Positions 12,673 through 25,575 of a stretch of 64,000 nucleotides of DNA are shown one piece after another. Every line of letters starts with the position of its first letter. Position 1 is the stretch's first letter. The notes beneath the pieces are model-generated. The model did no database searches, was not told where the DNA came from, and saw only the letters and a list, made by a program, of their open reading frames with translations. A program made the translations under genes and the position numbers. The stretch is from Lutjanus erythropterus. Its lineage: Eukaryota > Chordata > Actinopteri > Lutjaniformes > Lutjanidae. The DNA is taken from assembly GCA_020091685.1 (NCBI GenBank), contig CM034594.1:4314903-4378902 (forward strand), written 5' to 3'.

Positions 12673-13062
12673 AGGGCTGCAACCAACAATTTTTTTCATT
12701 GTTGATTAATCTGTCCATCATTTTCGTGATGAATTAATTAATGTCTGTTGAAAAAAGTCCAACATGTGGAGCACCAGGACATACCTGGACCTGTTTTTCA
12801 AGTCTTTCCTGTAAAGATTATTATGTCAGTTACTTTCTCAATTAATTGATTTGTAGTTTGGCCCATAAAAAGCCAGAAAATGCTGAGAAATGTTGATGAT
12901 TTCCTCAAATGTCTTGATTTGTCCACAACCCAAAGATATTCAGTTTACTGTCAGAGAGCTGAAATTTCACTTTTTTATTTACAAAATGACACAAAATGAT
13001 TAATCACTTATCAAAATAGTTGACTAATAGTTGATTAATAATCATTTAATCATTGCAGCTCT
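12673..13062 (+). mobile_element. hAT-like element, fuller copy (AGGGCTGCAAC ends)
   Basis: Starts AGGGCTGCAACCAACAATTT and ends TCATTGCAGCTCT, with inverted ends. The interior carries TTTGTCCACAACCCAAAGAT, then ATTCAGTTTACTGTCAGAGA. About 390 bp, non-coding. From memory this is a highly repeated teleost family. An approximately 80-nt stretch near 12755-12830 is not shared with the other copies. Confidence 0.7.
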
Positions 13063-15640
13063 AATGATTTTAATGTTTTTTTCAGTGGAGGATGCACTGT
13101 ACTGACTTTTTCTCTCACAACACCTTTTCTAATATAAACATAAAAGGTATTGTATACATGTGCCTGATGTGTTCACGACTCATCATCATGTTTCTGTGTT
13201 TCATTAAGTCACAGATGAGTCCAGGACCGTGACTGGCTCGGCCTCAGGTATCACACTCCATGTTTAAGTCCCCAGAGGCAAAGGTTTGCATCTTTTGTTA
13301 ACTCAAGGTCAGAAGTTAGGAACAGTTGGTGATAACAAAATAACATTTAATCAACTCACTTTGAGCTTTAGAGCAACATACATTCAATAAGCAGTTAAAT
13401 ATGGGGGTTGTGTTCAAATAGTTGATATTTGAATAACAGCCAAACAAACAGCTTCCTTCAGAATCTCCGCCTCTCAAATTCATGAGCATGCATTGTCAAG
13501 GAAACAACAGTAACAACTGAACAATACGGACGAATCCAGCACATCTGCAGCCCAAAGTTACTGGTAGTTTCAATAAGTGAAAGTAATATTTTATTGTAAG
13601 GAGAGAGCCGGGGACAGACTTGATGTAGACTCCTTTACTAGAAGGGGAGGAGAGCTCAGAGTTTATGTTTCAAACTGTTGGGATTAAAAAGCGGATTTAT
13701 CTTCACTCCTGCTTCTCGACATGTCTGCAGCACTGACCCGTGGAAGAGTCGCAGACCCATTTATATACAAGAGCTCAGAGTTAGTCTCTCTGTCCATGAT
13801 GACTGCTGAACACTGACCGGAGGAGTCATGTATTTTTGTAAATGTACAGAGGGGAGGGGGTAAGAAGAGAGACAGAAGAGACAAAGCAGAAACAACCAGT
13901 TTTCTGGTGAGTGCTTACGCTGACCGACAAACACACACACACACGCACACACAGCTGGTGCCTGTTGTACGGCGCTCACTAGCTGTTAGCATGTTGTTCG
14001 TTAGCTTACGGCTGCTTCTTTGGAGTGAATAAGCACACTTGTGCATGTAACGTGAAGCAGATATTTGCTTCGCTTTTGGTGTGAACCACGCAGTCAGTCT
14101 CACTTCCCTCATCTCCCCTCTTCTTCCCCCTGTCCTGCACATGAGTGTGAATGTCACGTGTTGCTGATTGGCTGGAATTGTGGTGAGCGGCTCAGTCCGA
14201 ACCACTTTGTTTATGTCCCGTTTACAGAGCCAGGGCTGTGTGGAAACATCAAGGTTTTTTTCAGCGTGAACAGAACATGGAGCTAGAAGACCATGAGGCG
14301 ATATTTACTGCATTTGATAAACAGTGTATTAGATGAGACTAGTACACTCCACCTTTCATTAACATCACATGATGGGCCAACATGAAATGAGGCAGACACA
14401 GCTGTAACAGTTAGTCCAATTATATCTGACTCTGACGAATGGTTATATGACAACTACATTTACATTAGTTGTAGAAAATGTACTGGAGCAAATGGAGCTG
14501 ATAGCGAATTCTCCAGCGTTAAGTTAAGGTGTGAACTCAACAGCAACAACAAAAAACAGCAGTTAACATCGCAACAACAACACTGTCAACCACAGGGAAA
14601 TACAGTAAGCCACATCAAAACCACTTTCATATGGGGCAGAGAATCACAGCGGCACTGTATATTGATCGTAACTAACAATGTATTGATTGATAGAAGATTT
14701 ATTTCGAAGTATAAAATGTTACACTTCATAATGTATTCAGATGTGAACTTTGGTCCGGACTTTGATAAGTCCTGAACTACATCAACCATTCAATCTTTAA
14801 ATTAAAGAGGGTTTGATCCAAGGCCATGGTAATGAATCCTACATGTCCTGCAGGTCAACACTGAACTTCTGTCCACAGAGTGTTGTGGCAAAGATAACAC
14901 AATGAGGGTGAGACACCGTGAAACCAGAAACTTCTCCCAAACTCTGGTTATCACAAACCCAGGTCGATGTCTGGCCCCGCTCCCATCAGCTGGCTCTGAG
15001 CCCTGAGCTGTTTGCAAGAAAGGCTGACGGACTGTAAAGTGAATGTGGAGATGAGGCTGGATTACTGCACATCCATCTGTCAGTAGGAGGAGTGATGGAC
15101 GGATAGAGTGAAGGAGGGCTGCTAGGAGAGGAAATTCAATTACATCAGTTAACTGAGTACTCAGCACATAAATCAGTCTCAGCAATGGTAGTAAATAACT
15201 GAGTCACATCCTCTGGTTGAATTACTACTAGTCTACTCAAGGCTGAAGGTGCTGACAGGAGCAGAGGGTGCAGACACACACCTGTTTGCACCTGAACATT
15301 CACACACCAGCATGCTCACATTGGTAACACAGACAGTGTCCTCAGTATAATCACATAGTCTAAGATGTCATATTGAATTATGACAAACGAATGCAAAAGA
15401 TATGACACTTTCACAGACACGGACAAGCAACCAAGTTATTTTGAGCTCGGCGGCTCATTTGTGAGCTTAGAAATATCAGTCAACAAAACAATCTGCACTC
15501 AGGCTGCACTTGTTCTGGTGCGTTCAACGGCTCCACAAATGAACAAACAGAGATGAAAACTTCTAAAAGTGCTGAGAGAGATTTGATGAACAGAGAGAGT
15601 TTGAGAAATAAATTACAAGATTTTGGTGCCTTCTGTTCCA
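13063..15640. other. limk1 intron 3 stretch
   Basis: No gene supported. GC is moderately higher at 13690-14240 with scattered CpG and an AC run at 13930-13953, but no coding exon with matching phase was found. It could be a regulatory region. Confidence 0.4.
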
Positions 15641-15748
15641 AGCAACACTGCGAGCAGCGTTCTTAGGTCCTCCACCCAGGGTTTCAAGACTTTCTTAATA
15701 TCCACCCCACTAAGTTACGGAGGTTGTTCTTTCCAGTAGGCAGCTCCT

Positions 15749-15805
15749 GAGCTTTGGAATAGTCTCCCAGTAAGCCTGAGATCTTTGGACTCTTCTAAAA
15801 AGTAG
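15749..15805 (+). pseudogene. possible non-LTR retrotransposon relic
   Basis: One + frame reads ELWNSLPVSLRSLDSSKK then stop, like the LWNSLP..LR.. tail motif seen at the end of some fish LINE reverse transcriptase proteins (from memory). The upstream 15640-15748 may be part of the same relic but is frameshifted. Low confidence. Confidence 0.35.
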
Positions 15806-15806
15806 A

Positions 15807-18800
15807 CAAGCATATGGGTAGCATCTGGTATTTTATGTTTTAATCTTGTGTTTTATATCTGTTCTCTCTGTATATTTTATCTGGTGTTTTATCTTTGTTT
15901 TATTTATTTGATTCTATTTGAGTTTAGATTTCTGGTATCTATTAAATATGCTACATAAATAGACTTTGCTTGCTACATAACGTTAAATACTTGAGTCACT
16001 GAATCAAGCCGGTGTGATTGTTGGATTCTTGGAGTTCACAACTATTGAAAAGTTTAGAAATAGTTTAAAAATAAGAACCAATACTAACCAGTTCTTAACT
16101 GGTTAGTACTGAAATATCAATTAGCTCCCGGGCAAACACTACTGCTATCAGTTATTTATGTAACCTCAGAGCTGCTGTAGAGCAAAATGTTCAAAGAGGT
16201 AGTCTCACTTTACTAAATTTGATTAAAATGCAGCTGAATGCAATAACTTCCTTTTTCTATTACTGTTTGAATCTTTTAGTATTGATAAGCACTATCAATA
16301 TTAATACTGATATCAATATAGTACGAATGATACCCATCCATATTAAGAAATCTACAGGGATTTCAATCAGTTGTGAAAATATAATGTCCATGTTGGAATT
16401 AAAAAGGCTGTTACCAAAGTGCAGTTGTGTGCAAACAATTACAAAACTATTCCAAAACATTTTTAAATAGTAAAGCCAGACTCAGCTTGTGCTGGGGGCA
16501 TCACTGTGGTGGGGGTGATGAAATCCCATGAAACGCCAACATAGCTCATATTTTACTTACTCATACAATGTTTCTGTCTGGCTGACCATCAGTTCCACAT
16601 TTCTGCCTGCAGACTCTGACTCATCGCTGCATCACTGAGCTCGATATGTTTTCACTGACTGTGACATCAGTCAATTTTAAAAACAGGACTGTGTTTCCCT
16701 GCTAATCTGCACACAGTGATTCTGCAGGACTGAAGGAGGCTTCATCTTCCTGGGTGTGGCACAGACGTAGGAAACTGTCCTTGGTCTGCATGTCTCCACA
16801 CTAATACAATTGCTCTGTCCATCTTGGCAACTGAAGCCTTGGTGTGATTGGCTGACTGATCTCAAATTTACTAAAGTGTAACTGCAGAGACGGTTAATCA
16901 GAGCGTATGCACTGTAAGAGCAGCAATAAACCAGCGAAGCAGAAGGAAGAGGAGAGATCTTCTCACCTAATTCACTTTATACTCTCCTCCATGTTTCATT
17001 ACTGAGATTGAACTGCAAAGGGTAAGCTGTCTGGAGGCAGTGTAAATGATAAAACACACACACGCACGCACACACACTCAGAGATGCAGAGAGCGGCCAG
17101 GCCTTGAATGATTTCTGTTCAATGTGGCCATGACACATGACCTGCCAGAAGCTGCTCTATCTGTCCAGGAGGCAAATGTGTCGCAGAGGATACTTTATGT
17201 GCAAAGAATGAACTCAGCTTTTTATTCTAACCAGCCTCTCCTATGAAAGACCACCAACAGTCAGTGAATTATTGATTTAGTCTGGGGTTTTTGGTGGCTT
17301 GAGAGGCTGTTTATCACCTCAACCTGCCACTTAACAGATTGTAATGAGCATATTTTTCTTCATTTTAATAATCTAAAAGGAAATATAAACATATAACAGT
17401 ACTGATATTTTGTCTAAAACTGGACCTAAAATGGAAGATAAATACTCATAACTGTGTGCAATTTAAACACGAATTATTGAATTAAATCCCACTTCAAACG
17501 CATTAAAAAACTTTTACCGTCAGCTACTACTGATGCCTTCTGAAATGCAAATGACTCGTTAGTGTTTTCTGTGGATAATTTCCCTGTCTGTCATATCAGC
17601 TTCATGTTAAGTAGACAAGCGGTAGTTTTCCAGAATATGAGCCTCACATATTTCCAGATACAGCCGACATAGTTTTCATATCGTCTGCTGTCATGGCTGA
17701 TAATTTTCCGTCACTGTTGGAACACAACAAGTATTACCAAAACCAACTCTGCAAAGACTACCAGTGATGAATGAGCATGGAGGAATATATACTTGTTAAA
17801 TTAATAAACTGTAGCCACATTTCAGCTCATTCGCAAAGCTTCCTTTATCAGATACAGAAAGTGCATGTAAAGTCTGCAGCTGATTCCAGCTGTTCTGACA
17901 CTAAATTTCTGTGAGAGCAGCGTTTACATCACCACAACCACATGGCCCATACAGACACAAACACAAATAACTGAAGGGACATTGTTAATAAAACTATAAA
18001 CCAGCATAAAATGATCATGTTCTGAATACTCATCATACTACAAAATGTTTGAAATTACAATAATATCGTATTATGAGGTATCATGATAATACTGTATCGA
18101 GCGACTCCCACTCCAACAAACAAAAGCCCTGAAAATGTCCTTGCATTTGCACTAAGAGGTGGTCAGAGCAAGCAGAAGAGTAAGCCTGCTTTTATGCTGT
18201 CTAATCAGCATTAACACAGCCTCAGCTGCATCTCTCCAACCACCTCAGCAGAGGTGAGTTCACAGCATTTAGAGCCAGATTACCGAACAGGCACAAAAAA
18301 TACACTATTGACTGACAAAAATGGGATTGCACCTGCATTTGTGCTTCCACTGGCTTTGGACCGGCAGGAAAATATATCCCTAAGATGTATAAAGACATTT
18401 ATAGATATTTTATTACATCGACATACAGTATTAATCAGTTTCTTCAAGCTTTGAATGTGTGTGATTCCATCACTAATCAACAAATAGACACAGCTCTCCT
18501 TTGATGCTGTTATCTTGTCTTTTCTATAATGCAGCAGCACTTATCAGGAGAGGCTCAGTCTATTGTTAATCTGCTTTCCGGTGCTGTGACCACATGAACC
18601 TCTCTGCTCTCCTGTGTCACAACAACAGCTCCAACTTTCATTGGTGGTCTGTAAAAGTATCTGATAGAGCAACCAAAGGCATCAGGGTCAGTTACAGGTC
18701 TGGCACTGATCCTACGTGCATGTTCGTATGTTGGCACACACCAACCAGGGAAGCTGTCAATGTATGGACTCAGCTGTGTGCACGTATGTGCGCGCTGTAA

Positions 18801-18873
18801 CTCAAGGTTTATCAGGAAAACAAAGGACCGGGGGGGTGATAAGAGATGAGAGTCAGCAAATGGATCTTCTTAC
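15807..18873. other. limk1 intron 3, stretch near exon 3
   Basis: No gene seen. Contains the 12-bp-arm hairpin at 16082-16108, a CA-rich run near 17054-17076, and a repeat fragment near 18055-18100 (GTATTATGAGGTATCATGAT). Confidence 0.45.
16082..16108. repeat. short perfect hairpin
   Basis: TACTAACCAGTT and its exact reverse complement flank a CTT loop: 12-nt arms. Confidence 0.85.
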
Positions 18874-19012
18874 CATGATGAGGCCAGTGGTGATCGGGTC
18901 GTTGCAGCCGTGGCACAGCTCCCCGAATTTGGCCCAGTAGTCTTTCTTGCAGAAAAGCCGTCCATCTTTTTCATAATACCAGTGGGAAAGTGAGGCGCTA
19001 CACTCACAACAC
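18874..19012 (-). CDS. limk1: limk1 exon 3 (second half of LIM1, start of LIM2)
   Basis: This 139-nt exon has acceptor TCTCTTCCTCTCAG and donor GTAAGAAG on the minus strand. It enters in phase 2 and leaves in phase 0 after ATG (Met99). It encodes residues 53-99, including [30 protein letters not shown] and [16 protein letters not shown]. The remaining LIM1 ligands Cys54, Cys57, Cys74 and Asp77 are present, and Cys86-x2-Cys89 is the first ligand pair of LIM2. Human LIMK1 has SASLSHQYYEKDGQLFCKKD here (from memory). The Trp at position 64, instead of Gln, resembles LIMK2, but exon 1 and the overall match favour LIMK1. Phase 0 at the end predicts that exon 4 begins with VAGE... Confidence 0.95.
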
Positions 19013-19877
19013 CTGAGAGGAAGAGACGGGAAGAGATTTGTGAGCATTTCAGCAATTAATTAACACTTTTTTAATGAATATGTGAAGATAAAATCATGTC
19101 ATTACTCCTGTAGGAAAACATGAGTCATACATACAAATCCAGTCATGCCAGTAGAGACAAGAGAGGAAGTCAGAAATACGCAAATGATGCATGATAAGAC
19201 ATGATCTACACATGTCATATTGTAACTTCAGAAAGTTTGCAACTACCTATTGTATTACTATCAGTCCATTGATCATTGATTCTCTTAACTGTCAGAAAGA
19301 GTGACCACCTATAATAGAAAAGGTAAAGGTATTCAATTTACAATTACACAACAATGAAAACCATCCCCACGTCCTCACATCTGAAAAGCCGGACTCTTCT
19401 TTGCTTTAAAAACAACTTAAACAATAAACTAATTGTTGGTTAATTGTCTTTAAATAGAGTAATAGATTAATCAGCGCTTATTCTCAGCAACGTATTTCTA
19501 CATTTGAGTGAGCAGAGAAAGCAGAAAACATAGAGCCGTTCATCATCAGTACGTCACTGAATCAGCAGTTCAGACCTGCAGGATCTTCACATTTTCAGTT
19601 GTTATTGTGTTGACAGAACATTATGTTTTACTGCACCTTTCAACCATACTTTAACCCTCTTAATGACACCCTGCAGGACCCAAATTATAGTTTTCATGGT
19701 GGTAATAAGTCCCTGTGTGGATTTATCACTCACCACCCTAACTGATGTGGAAGAGACAGATGAGCTCACACCAAAACACACAAGTTTGACTGTGCCTTAG
19801 AAAAACAAATGTAATAATGACAAAATGATTGTCGTCATTGCAGTCAACCACAAAAACACGCTTTCCAGTCCTTGTTG

Positions 19878-20525
19878 GGGATGGGCACATCAATTCTGCA
19901 GAATCGATACTCACAAGCTACTCATTTGGCATTGATTCCTTCATAAAATAGAAGTACAAAATGTGGTTTCCTGCATCACTTCCAAATGTTTTCTGTACTT
20001 TAGTATAATATGCCAATAAACTGCCCTGACATATTTAGCTAGCCTGTGGAAACTGTGGAAACCTGTAAGACATTAGAGCCACACGCAAACGTCTGCATCA
20101 AACTTGTGAATGGCAGAAAGAAAACGTAGCGTGGTGTGGTGCTACTTTTCACCTGTAGATAAAAGTACGGCAAATACACTGTGACAATAAAGTGCTACAC
20201 AGCAGCAACATGAGTAACCTCTGCAAAAATTTAAAAACAACACACCCTGAAAGTTAGAAGGAGGCTGAATGAAAACAAGCATTTAATCATGATTTTATTA
20301 AAATTTCATCATCATATTTCTGTTAAATGCTAAACTATCTTTTTAGTTATTTCATTTTATTTAAATGTACTCATATTTGTTTTTGTAATAAATTAGTACA
20401 AATGACCATTATTTTGAAAAATCATATACAAACTTAAAAAATAATCAGTATTGGTATTGGCAAAATTGTACCAAAAAGTATTGATATAGTATCAAATTTT
20501 AAAAGTTCAGTATTGCCCATTCCTC
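19878..20525. mobile_element. putative non-autonomous element with GGGATGGGCA ends
   Basis: Starts GGGATGGGCACATCAATTCT and ends AGTATTGCCCATTCC, so the ten terminal bases are inverted with one mismatch. Subterminal ATCGATAC and GTATCAAA also pair roughly. The interior is AT-rich, about 650 bp, with no transposase-like frame. Fish genomes carry many such elements with GGGC(A)ATCGAT-like ends. Confidence 0.45.
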
Positions 20526-23500
20526 GCATATTCACTCAGACAACCTGGATGGACATAGATGCCATATATAAACATTTCATCAACCAACATCAATCAGAAT
20601 CAGAGGTTTAACTCAACGTAAATTAATTTTTAGCTAAGAAGTCACTAGCTATACCCTTTGTCTTTGTTTTGACTTTGATTTAACTTCGCAAAACTTTCAG
20701 AAACTTATGTGCTGAGATTACGAGAAAAGCAAAGTCTAATACTAGCTGTGTATCAGTGCTAAAGTTAGCAAGCCAGGCTAACTATCTTCCACTTTCTGAA
20801 TGAGGGCTAGTTAGGTATGGCATTGTCCAGTAAGAGGCGCGCCACAACAGCTGACAGTGCATCTCCTAGAAATGGCAACTCTCAAATGGCAGTCAGCTAT
20901 TATTGTGAGAAACACCCACCAGAGACTTTAAGCCTGTGTGTGCTTTCTACAAATTTATGTCCAAGAAAGAAAAAAAAAAAAGATTTGATCATCTTTTGAA
21001 AATGGAAAAATGTCAACAATAGCTGCAGTAACATTACAGTTTCTATTTCCTTACCACAAAAAGTGCTCGTTATATTTTCAGAGTTCAACTCAACGTACAA
21101 AGAAGAAGCGAAAACAAATATTAGTTGTACTTTAACAGTACCACCTTGGTTAAGTGCTGAACTGGGTGAACATCTACTTTCTGAACAGGCAGTCTTGTTC
21201 TGACACGTTCATCTGTAGATCTCTGTCTGGTCTGTCCATCTGTCGCCAGAGTTCAATAGAAAGCTGCTCTAAAAGTCCAGAGTGACGTCAGTCTGATACA
21301 CATCAGATGCTGACAGAGTGAAGGGTGGATGGTGACGAGTCGGAGACAGATGGAGGTGATAATGTGGTGACAACGAGTGTGTGTGGAGATTCTGTGTGAC
21401 AAACACACACCGTGGTTCTCTTAAAATGCAAATAATGACACAGACTGCTGCCCATGCAGGTTTGATATTCAAAATAATGATAAAAAAACATATCAGTAAA
21501 GGTTATTTCCTGGGAAGCGATGCTAGACGATAACAATGAAATCAGTAGAGAGAGGATGTAAATAATCTTGTGTGACTCACACCAGGATAAACAGGTAGCA
21601 CCTCACTGATAGTCCTACTGACTGAAAAATGTGTTATTATATTATTATAAATGTGTTATTATATTGTTTGTATTATATCTGTCGTTATATATATTGCTAA
21701 TCTTTGTGTGTCTATTGGTAAGTAGACACATTTTCTCTCAGCATGTGGCCATAAATCAAAGTGTGTGCTAATCCCTTAGCTTATGGTAAATTCATTTCTG
21801 TATGTGTGAGTTAGAGCACTTGTGTGTGCGTGCTTGCAGGCTTGTATGTGCTTGTTTGTAATCTCTATAAATCTCTGTGTATAATGGCCATGACTAAGAG
21901 AGTGTCTCCACTCCTTCCCAGTGGAGCTTTCCTCCCATCAGCCAGCCGTCTGTCCTCATCGCTGCTCAGGGCAGCTTAAATCCAGGTCTGTTTGCTCTGA
22001 AAATATTAAACAGCGTGCCTGGCTTCAAGGGCTGGTGCGCAATAATTCACTTTGTCCCTCGTCTCATCCTAATTTCCTCCTATTTACATTTACATAAGAT
22101 TAAAATTCCTTTATTTTAGTGACGTTGTGTCTGGCTCTTATGTGACAACTATAACTCAGCTAGATGAGGCTTATTTTAGCAAAAAAATAGTGTGCTGTCT
22201 TGTTGGTTTGGCTTGCCAAAGAAACCAACGATATGAGTTTATTCTCCTCCATTTCATTGTTAAAACTGGGTGGAAACAATTAGAGAATTAAAACAACAGA
22301 ACCAATCCAAAGTCTTTAAGATGGCCCTGGACATGCAGAAGTCATAGATTTACTACTGAGGAAAACGGGGCAAGAAGACTGTGTTCAGTGAAAAAATGTA
22401 AGGGGCGAAGGTTTGTTTGCAGCTGTACTCACCAACTATGATGCATTTAGGAATGCCAAGACAGTTAATAGATCTCTGATTCTCTGATGTCATGAACTAA
22501 TTCCGCCCAACATATTTTAATAAAATTAATATTTCAACATAACTTTCAATATTAAAATTACTATTATATATTGATTGGAGTGCATACTATGTCACTCAAT
22601 TTTGTACATACACTTAGTCCTGAAACAACAGAGGAGTTGCTGCTTCATCATTGTTTTATTTGACAGTACATCGAATATATTTGGGTTTGGGACTGGTGGT
22701 CAGACAAAACAAGATATTTACAGTGGAAACCCACAACCTGTGAGGCAAAAGTGTTAACCACTGTGACACCATGTCATGATTGTACCGCTGTTTTAAAGAC
22801 AACACCTGTGCACACATGAGCAATCTCTCTCTGCTGTGACTGTGAGTCTGCATCACACTTTTCTCATCAAAATAGAAAACAATTGAAAATTCTCTCACTG
22901 CAAAAACTGCACTGATTGCCTGGTCTGTTTGATGCTCTGCACTTCAGCATTATTGGATCTTAAGCACTTGACAAAATCAGACTATGCGAAATGCAAATAT
23001 TAAATTTCAGCACATGATGAAAAAAGTAGAGGAGCATCATTCCAGTGCACTCCTGCAGCACTACACATACGGTTAGAGGAAAAAACTAGGAGAAAAAAAT
23101 TTCAATTTGTCCAGTACTTTAGTTTTTAATGGAGATGTAGTTTTCCTGGGATATATCCTGCTCTGTGGCAGACGGGGCTGATTTGCACAGTGTGAGTGAG
23201 GCTTATCTAAATGTGGATGGCCAATAATTAAATAATCATTAGTTGAAGCCCTACACACACCACTCTGTACTACAATTGATCTGCAAGGGCTTAAATCTGA
23301 CCCAAATCTGTGCGAGAACTTACTGAACATGTGCACGGCTGGTTGGTAAAGTAATAACTAGTGAGAGACTCATTAATATATTAAGCAGAAGCAGCAACTC
23401 TCCACGACTTTGCCCCAAGGTCTTGCACCTACTGTGAGCCTGCATGTACGCACACATCTACACACATGCACTAACCTTGCAGCACACACAGACACACATA

Positions 23501-24826
23501 CAATTTATTTATTAGACAGACAGACACACCCACTCTCCCCTGTATCTTCATGCAGCGCTCGGCTGCAGCTCAGCAGATTGTAGTGGAGCTGTTTCAGTAT
23601 GCAGCATGTTTGGGTGAGCAGGGGGGAGAAAGAGGAGACTTGGAAGTGGGTCAAGGCTTTCAGAAGACATCCGCAGCACCGAGCCAGGAGCAACTCAGCT
23701 GTCTTGGCTCTCTGCCGCTCAATAACCGCCTTTCAGTGCATGCACACGCACTCACACATCCTGCAAACCCCTGCTGAGGCAAAGTCATACCTGGGGAGGG
23801 TACACACACGCAGGAGTGATGTTAATGCTCTACGGTGCAGTTCTTTCATAGTAAAAGCTCTCAGAGCAGAGCTGGGAGTGCCAGCAGAGAATTAAAGATA
23901 TGAGTGAATACATTAGTGACTCCCACATGGAAATTCATGCCTTCAGGACAAGAATGTTATCTCAGAGGTGGAGGAGACAGGCAGCAACGCTCGGCTACAA
24001 CCCATGACTCCTGTGAATTAAAAAAAAAAACCATCATAATGACAAAATCAAATGATTTTTCCAGTTAGTGTGTCAATGTGGGCTCACATTTTTGTGTGAC
24101 TGTATTTGTGTGTGCATTGGCACGGATGAGTAAGAGGATTATCAGTGTGAAAGACTTAGAGAGAGTCTTTGCCCATTCTGCTATCATGCTCCGAAAAATC
24201 CTAAAATCTAGCTGGATGAAAAGCTTAAAGGCCTCTATCACCTAACTGTGGAAGAAATACAAAATACAGGCAAACTAAATATTACATGCCCTTTAGCAAA
24301 GCAATCAATACCGATGTCCAAGGTCAGAAAAAGAAATGAGTTTGAGAAAACCTGTGAAAAGACTATCATCAGACAAAAAGACAACAATACGTCAATAAAA
24401 TGGACGGTTGACTGATTTTAAGTTGACTGAGGACATAGTAAGACAAAGAAAAGGCTGCACTGGACATAAATAACTGCCATGAACAAGTGAGAGGGAGCAG
24501 AGCAGATTTCAGACACCATGAAACCCATCTGGATCCCCCGAGGGTCAGGAAACAACCAATGACAGAGAGGATGAGAACAAGGGAGTGGAGTTAGTAAATC
24601 TGAAACTGCCCCCGTCCTCCTGCTCTAATCCCTGATGGCATTATCTAAAAGTGTCTGGGAGAGCAATAAATTCATTTTCCAGGCCAAAAGGAGGCAGCCT
24701 TTTTCCTGGCCTCTCACCTTTCTCTGTCTGTGTTCACAAACATCTGACTCCAGCTGAGAACTGTCACAGTCACTTACTCAGTGTCTGTAATCTGCACACT
24801 AAGAGAAAATCTTTCTAGGTCACAGT
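20526..24826. other. limk1 intron 2, mostly featureless stretch
   Basis: No gene seen. Small items only: a direct repeat of AAATGTGTTATTATATT near 21630-21665, the repeat junction at 22655-22775, and the right end of a GCTGCAA-family repeat at 23217-23255. GC is slightly higher at 23530-23900 without convincing exon structure. Confidence 0.45.
22655..22775 (+). repeat. junction of two repeat fragments
   Basis: TTTGGGACTGGTGGTCAGAC followed by AAAACAAGATATTT is a piece of the GCTGCAA family. It runs directly into CCACAACCTGTGAGGCAAAA and GTTAACCACTGTGACACCAT, which looks like another dispersed repeat with a GAGGC...GCTAACCACTG motif. The abrupt join suggests nested insertion. Confidence 0.5.
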
Positions 24827-24895
24827 TTCCCAACCTGGGGGCCGGGACCTCTCCAAGGGATCACGAGACACTGTAAATCTAAGCGGTGCACCATA
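24827..24895 (+). repeat. hAT-like element end fragment
   Basis: CACAGTTTCCCAACCTGGGG followed by GGGACCTCTCCAAGGGATCA resembles the CAGTGTTTCCCAACC start of common fish hAT-type elements. The remainder is not clear. Confidence 0.45.
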
Positions 24896-25316
24896 TTTGA
24901 TTTTTGCACATATCTGATATGCTGATATTTTCAAACACATTTTGGATGATTGCTGATGCTGATACCAATATATGCACAGACTTTCTCTACATACTTTCTC
25001 TCTTCTTGCAGAGAGTGGAATTAACAAATTACACCTTTTCTACTGGTGGATGCAGACATAAAATACGATGCTTTTCAAAATGTACACATTCACTGGGCAA
25101 AATAAGAAAACTACAGCTGACGGATTTTTTCACTAGTGACCTTTTGTCTTTGTTCTTCACAAATTTATCATAGTGAACGCCATGAAGATTATTAAGATAA
25201 GCAATTAAATTTGTACTGTTGAAGGAAGTGATTTGGCTGCAACTCTGCTATCTGTTTCAGAATCTTCAAAAAACCTCCATGCTGCAGACATTCTTGAATC
25301 GCATGTGCATAATTAA

Positions 25317-25575
25317 CATTTCCTAAGTCTGGCCCTTCTCTGTCAGCTTTCTCATTTCCTGTTTCTTGTACACAGATATACTATGTGCCAGGTTTGTCTA
25401 CATTGAAAAGAAAACCAGATTTTAAAGATGGTTAAAAGATGTTGTTGGGAGACCTGTACAAGCTCTTAACAATCTTCAAAAGGACACAGGAGAGGAGAAA
25501 GTTGGACAAGGTTCTGCCATGTACCGAGCTTAACTGTTATTTGAGTGAAGAGGGGCAAGACTTAGGAAGGGTCAA
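25317..25575. mobile_element. small inverted-repeat element, copy 1 (CCTTCCTAAGTCC family)
   Basis: The left end TTTCCTAAGTCTGGCCCTTC and the right end AGACTTAGGAAGGGTCAAT are inverted repeats. The inside shares TTGAAAAGAAAACCAGATTT with copy 3 and GGAGACCTGT with copy 2. About 260 bp, non-coding. Confidence 0.7.

Larger units (their letters stand above)
1..18873 (-). other. limk1: limk1 intron 3 (partial)
   Basis: Everything left of exon 3 appears intronic. I searched the minus strand for exon 4 (expected start VAGE..., HPECF..C..C) and did not find it, so the intron exceeds 18.8 kb or exon 4 escaped me. It holds an alternative-promoter candidate near 7 kb and repeats listed separately. Confidence 0.75.

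Noticed and set aside
13684-14240. GC-richer stretch that could be a promoter or first exon
   Set aside because: No ATG-plus-donor combination in a phase usable by limk1 exon 4, and CpG density is only moderate; kept as a possible regulatory region at most.
23553-23612. Exon-like stretch on the + strand between TCTTCATGCAG and GTGAGCAG
   Set aside because: Plausible splice signals, but the peptide is unrecognised, no partner exon was found, and such matches are expected by chance in 30 kb of intron.
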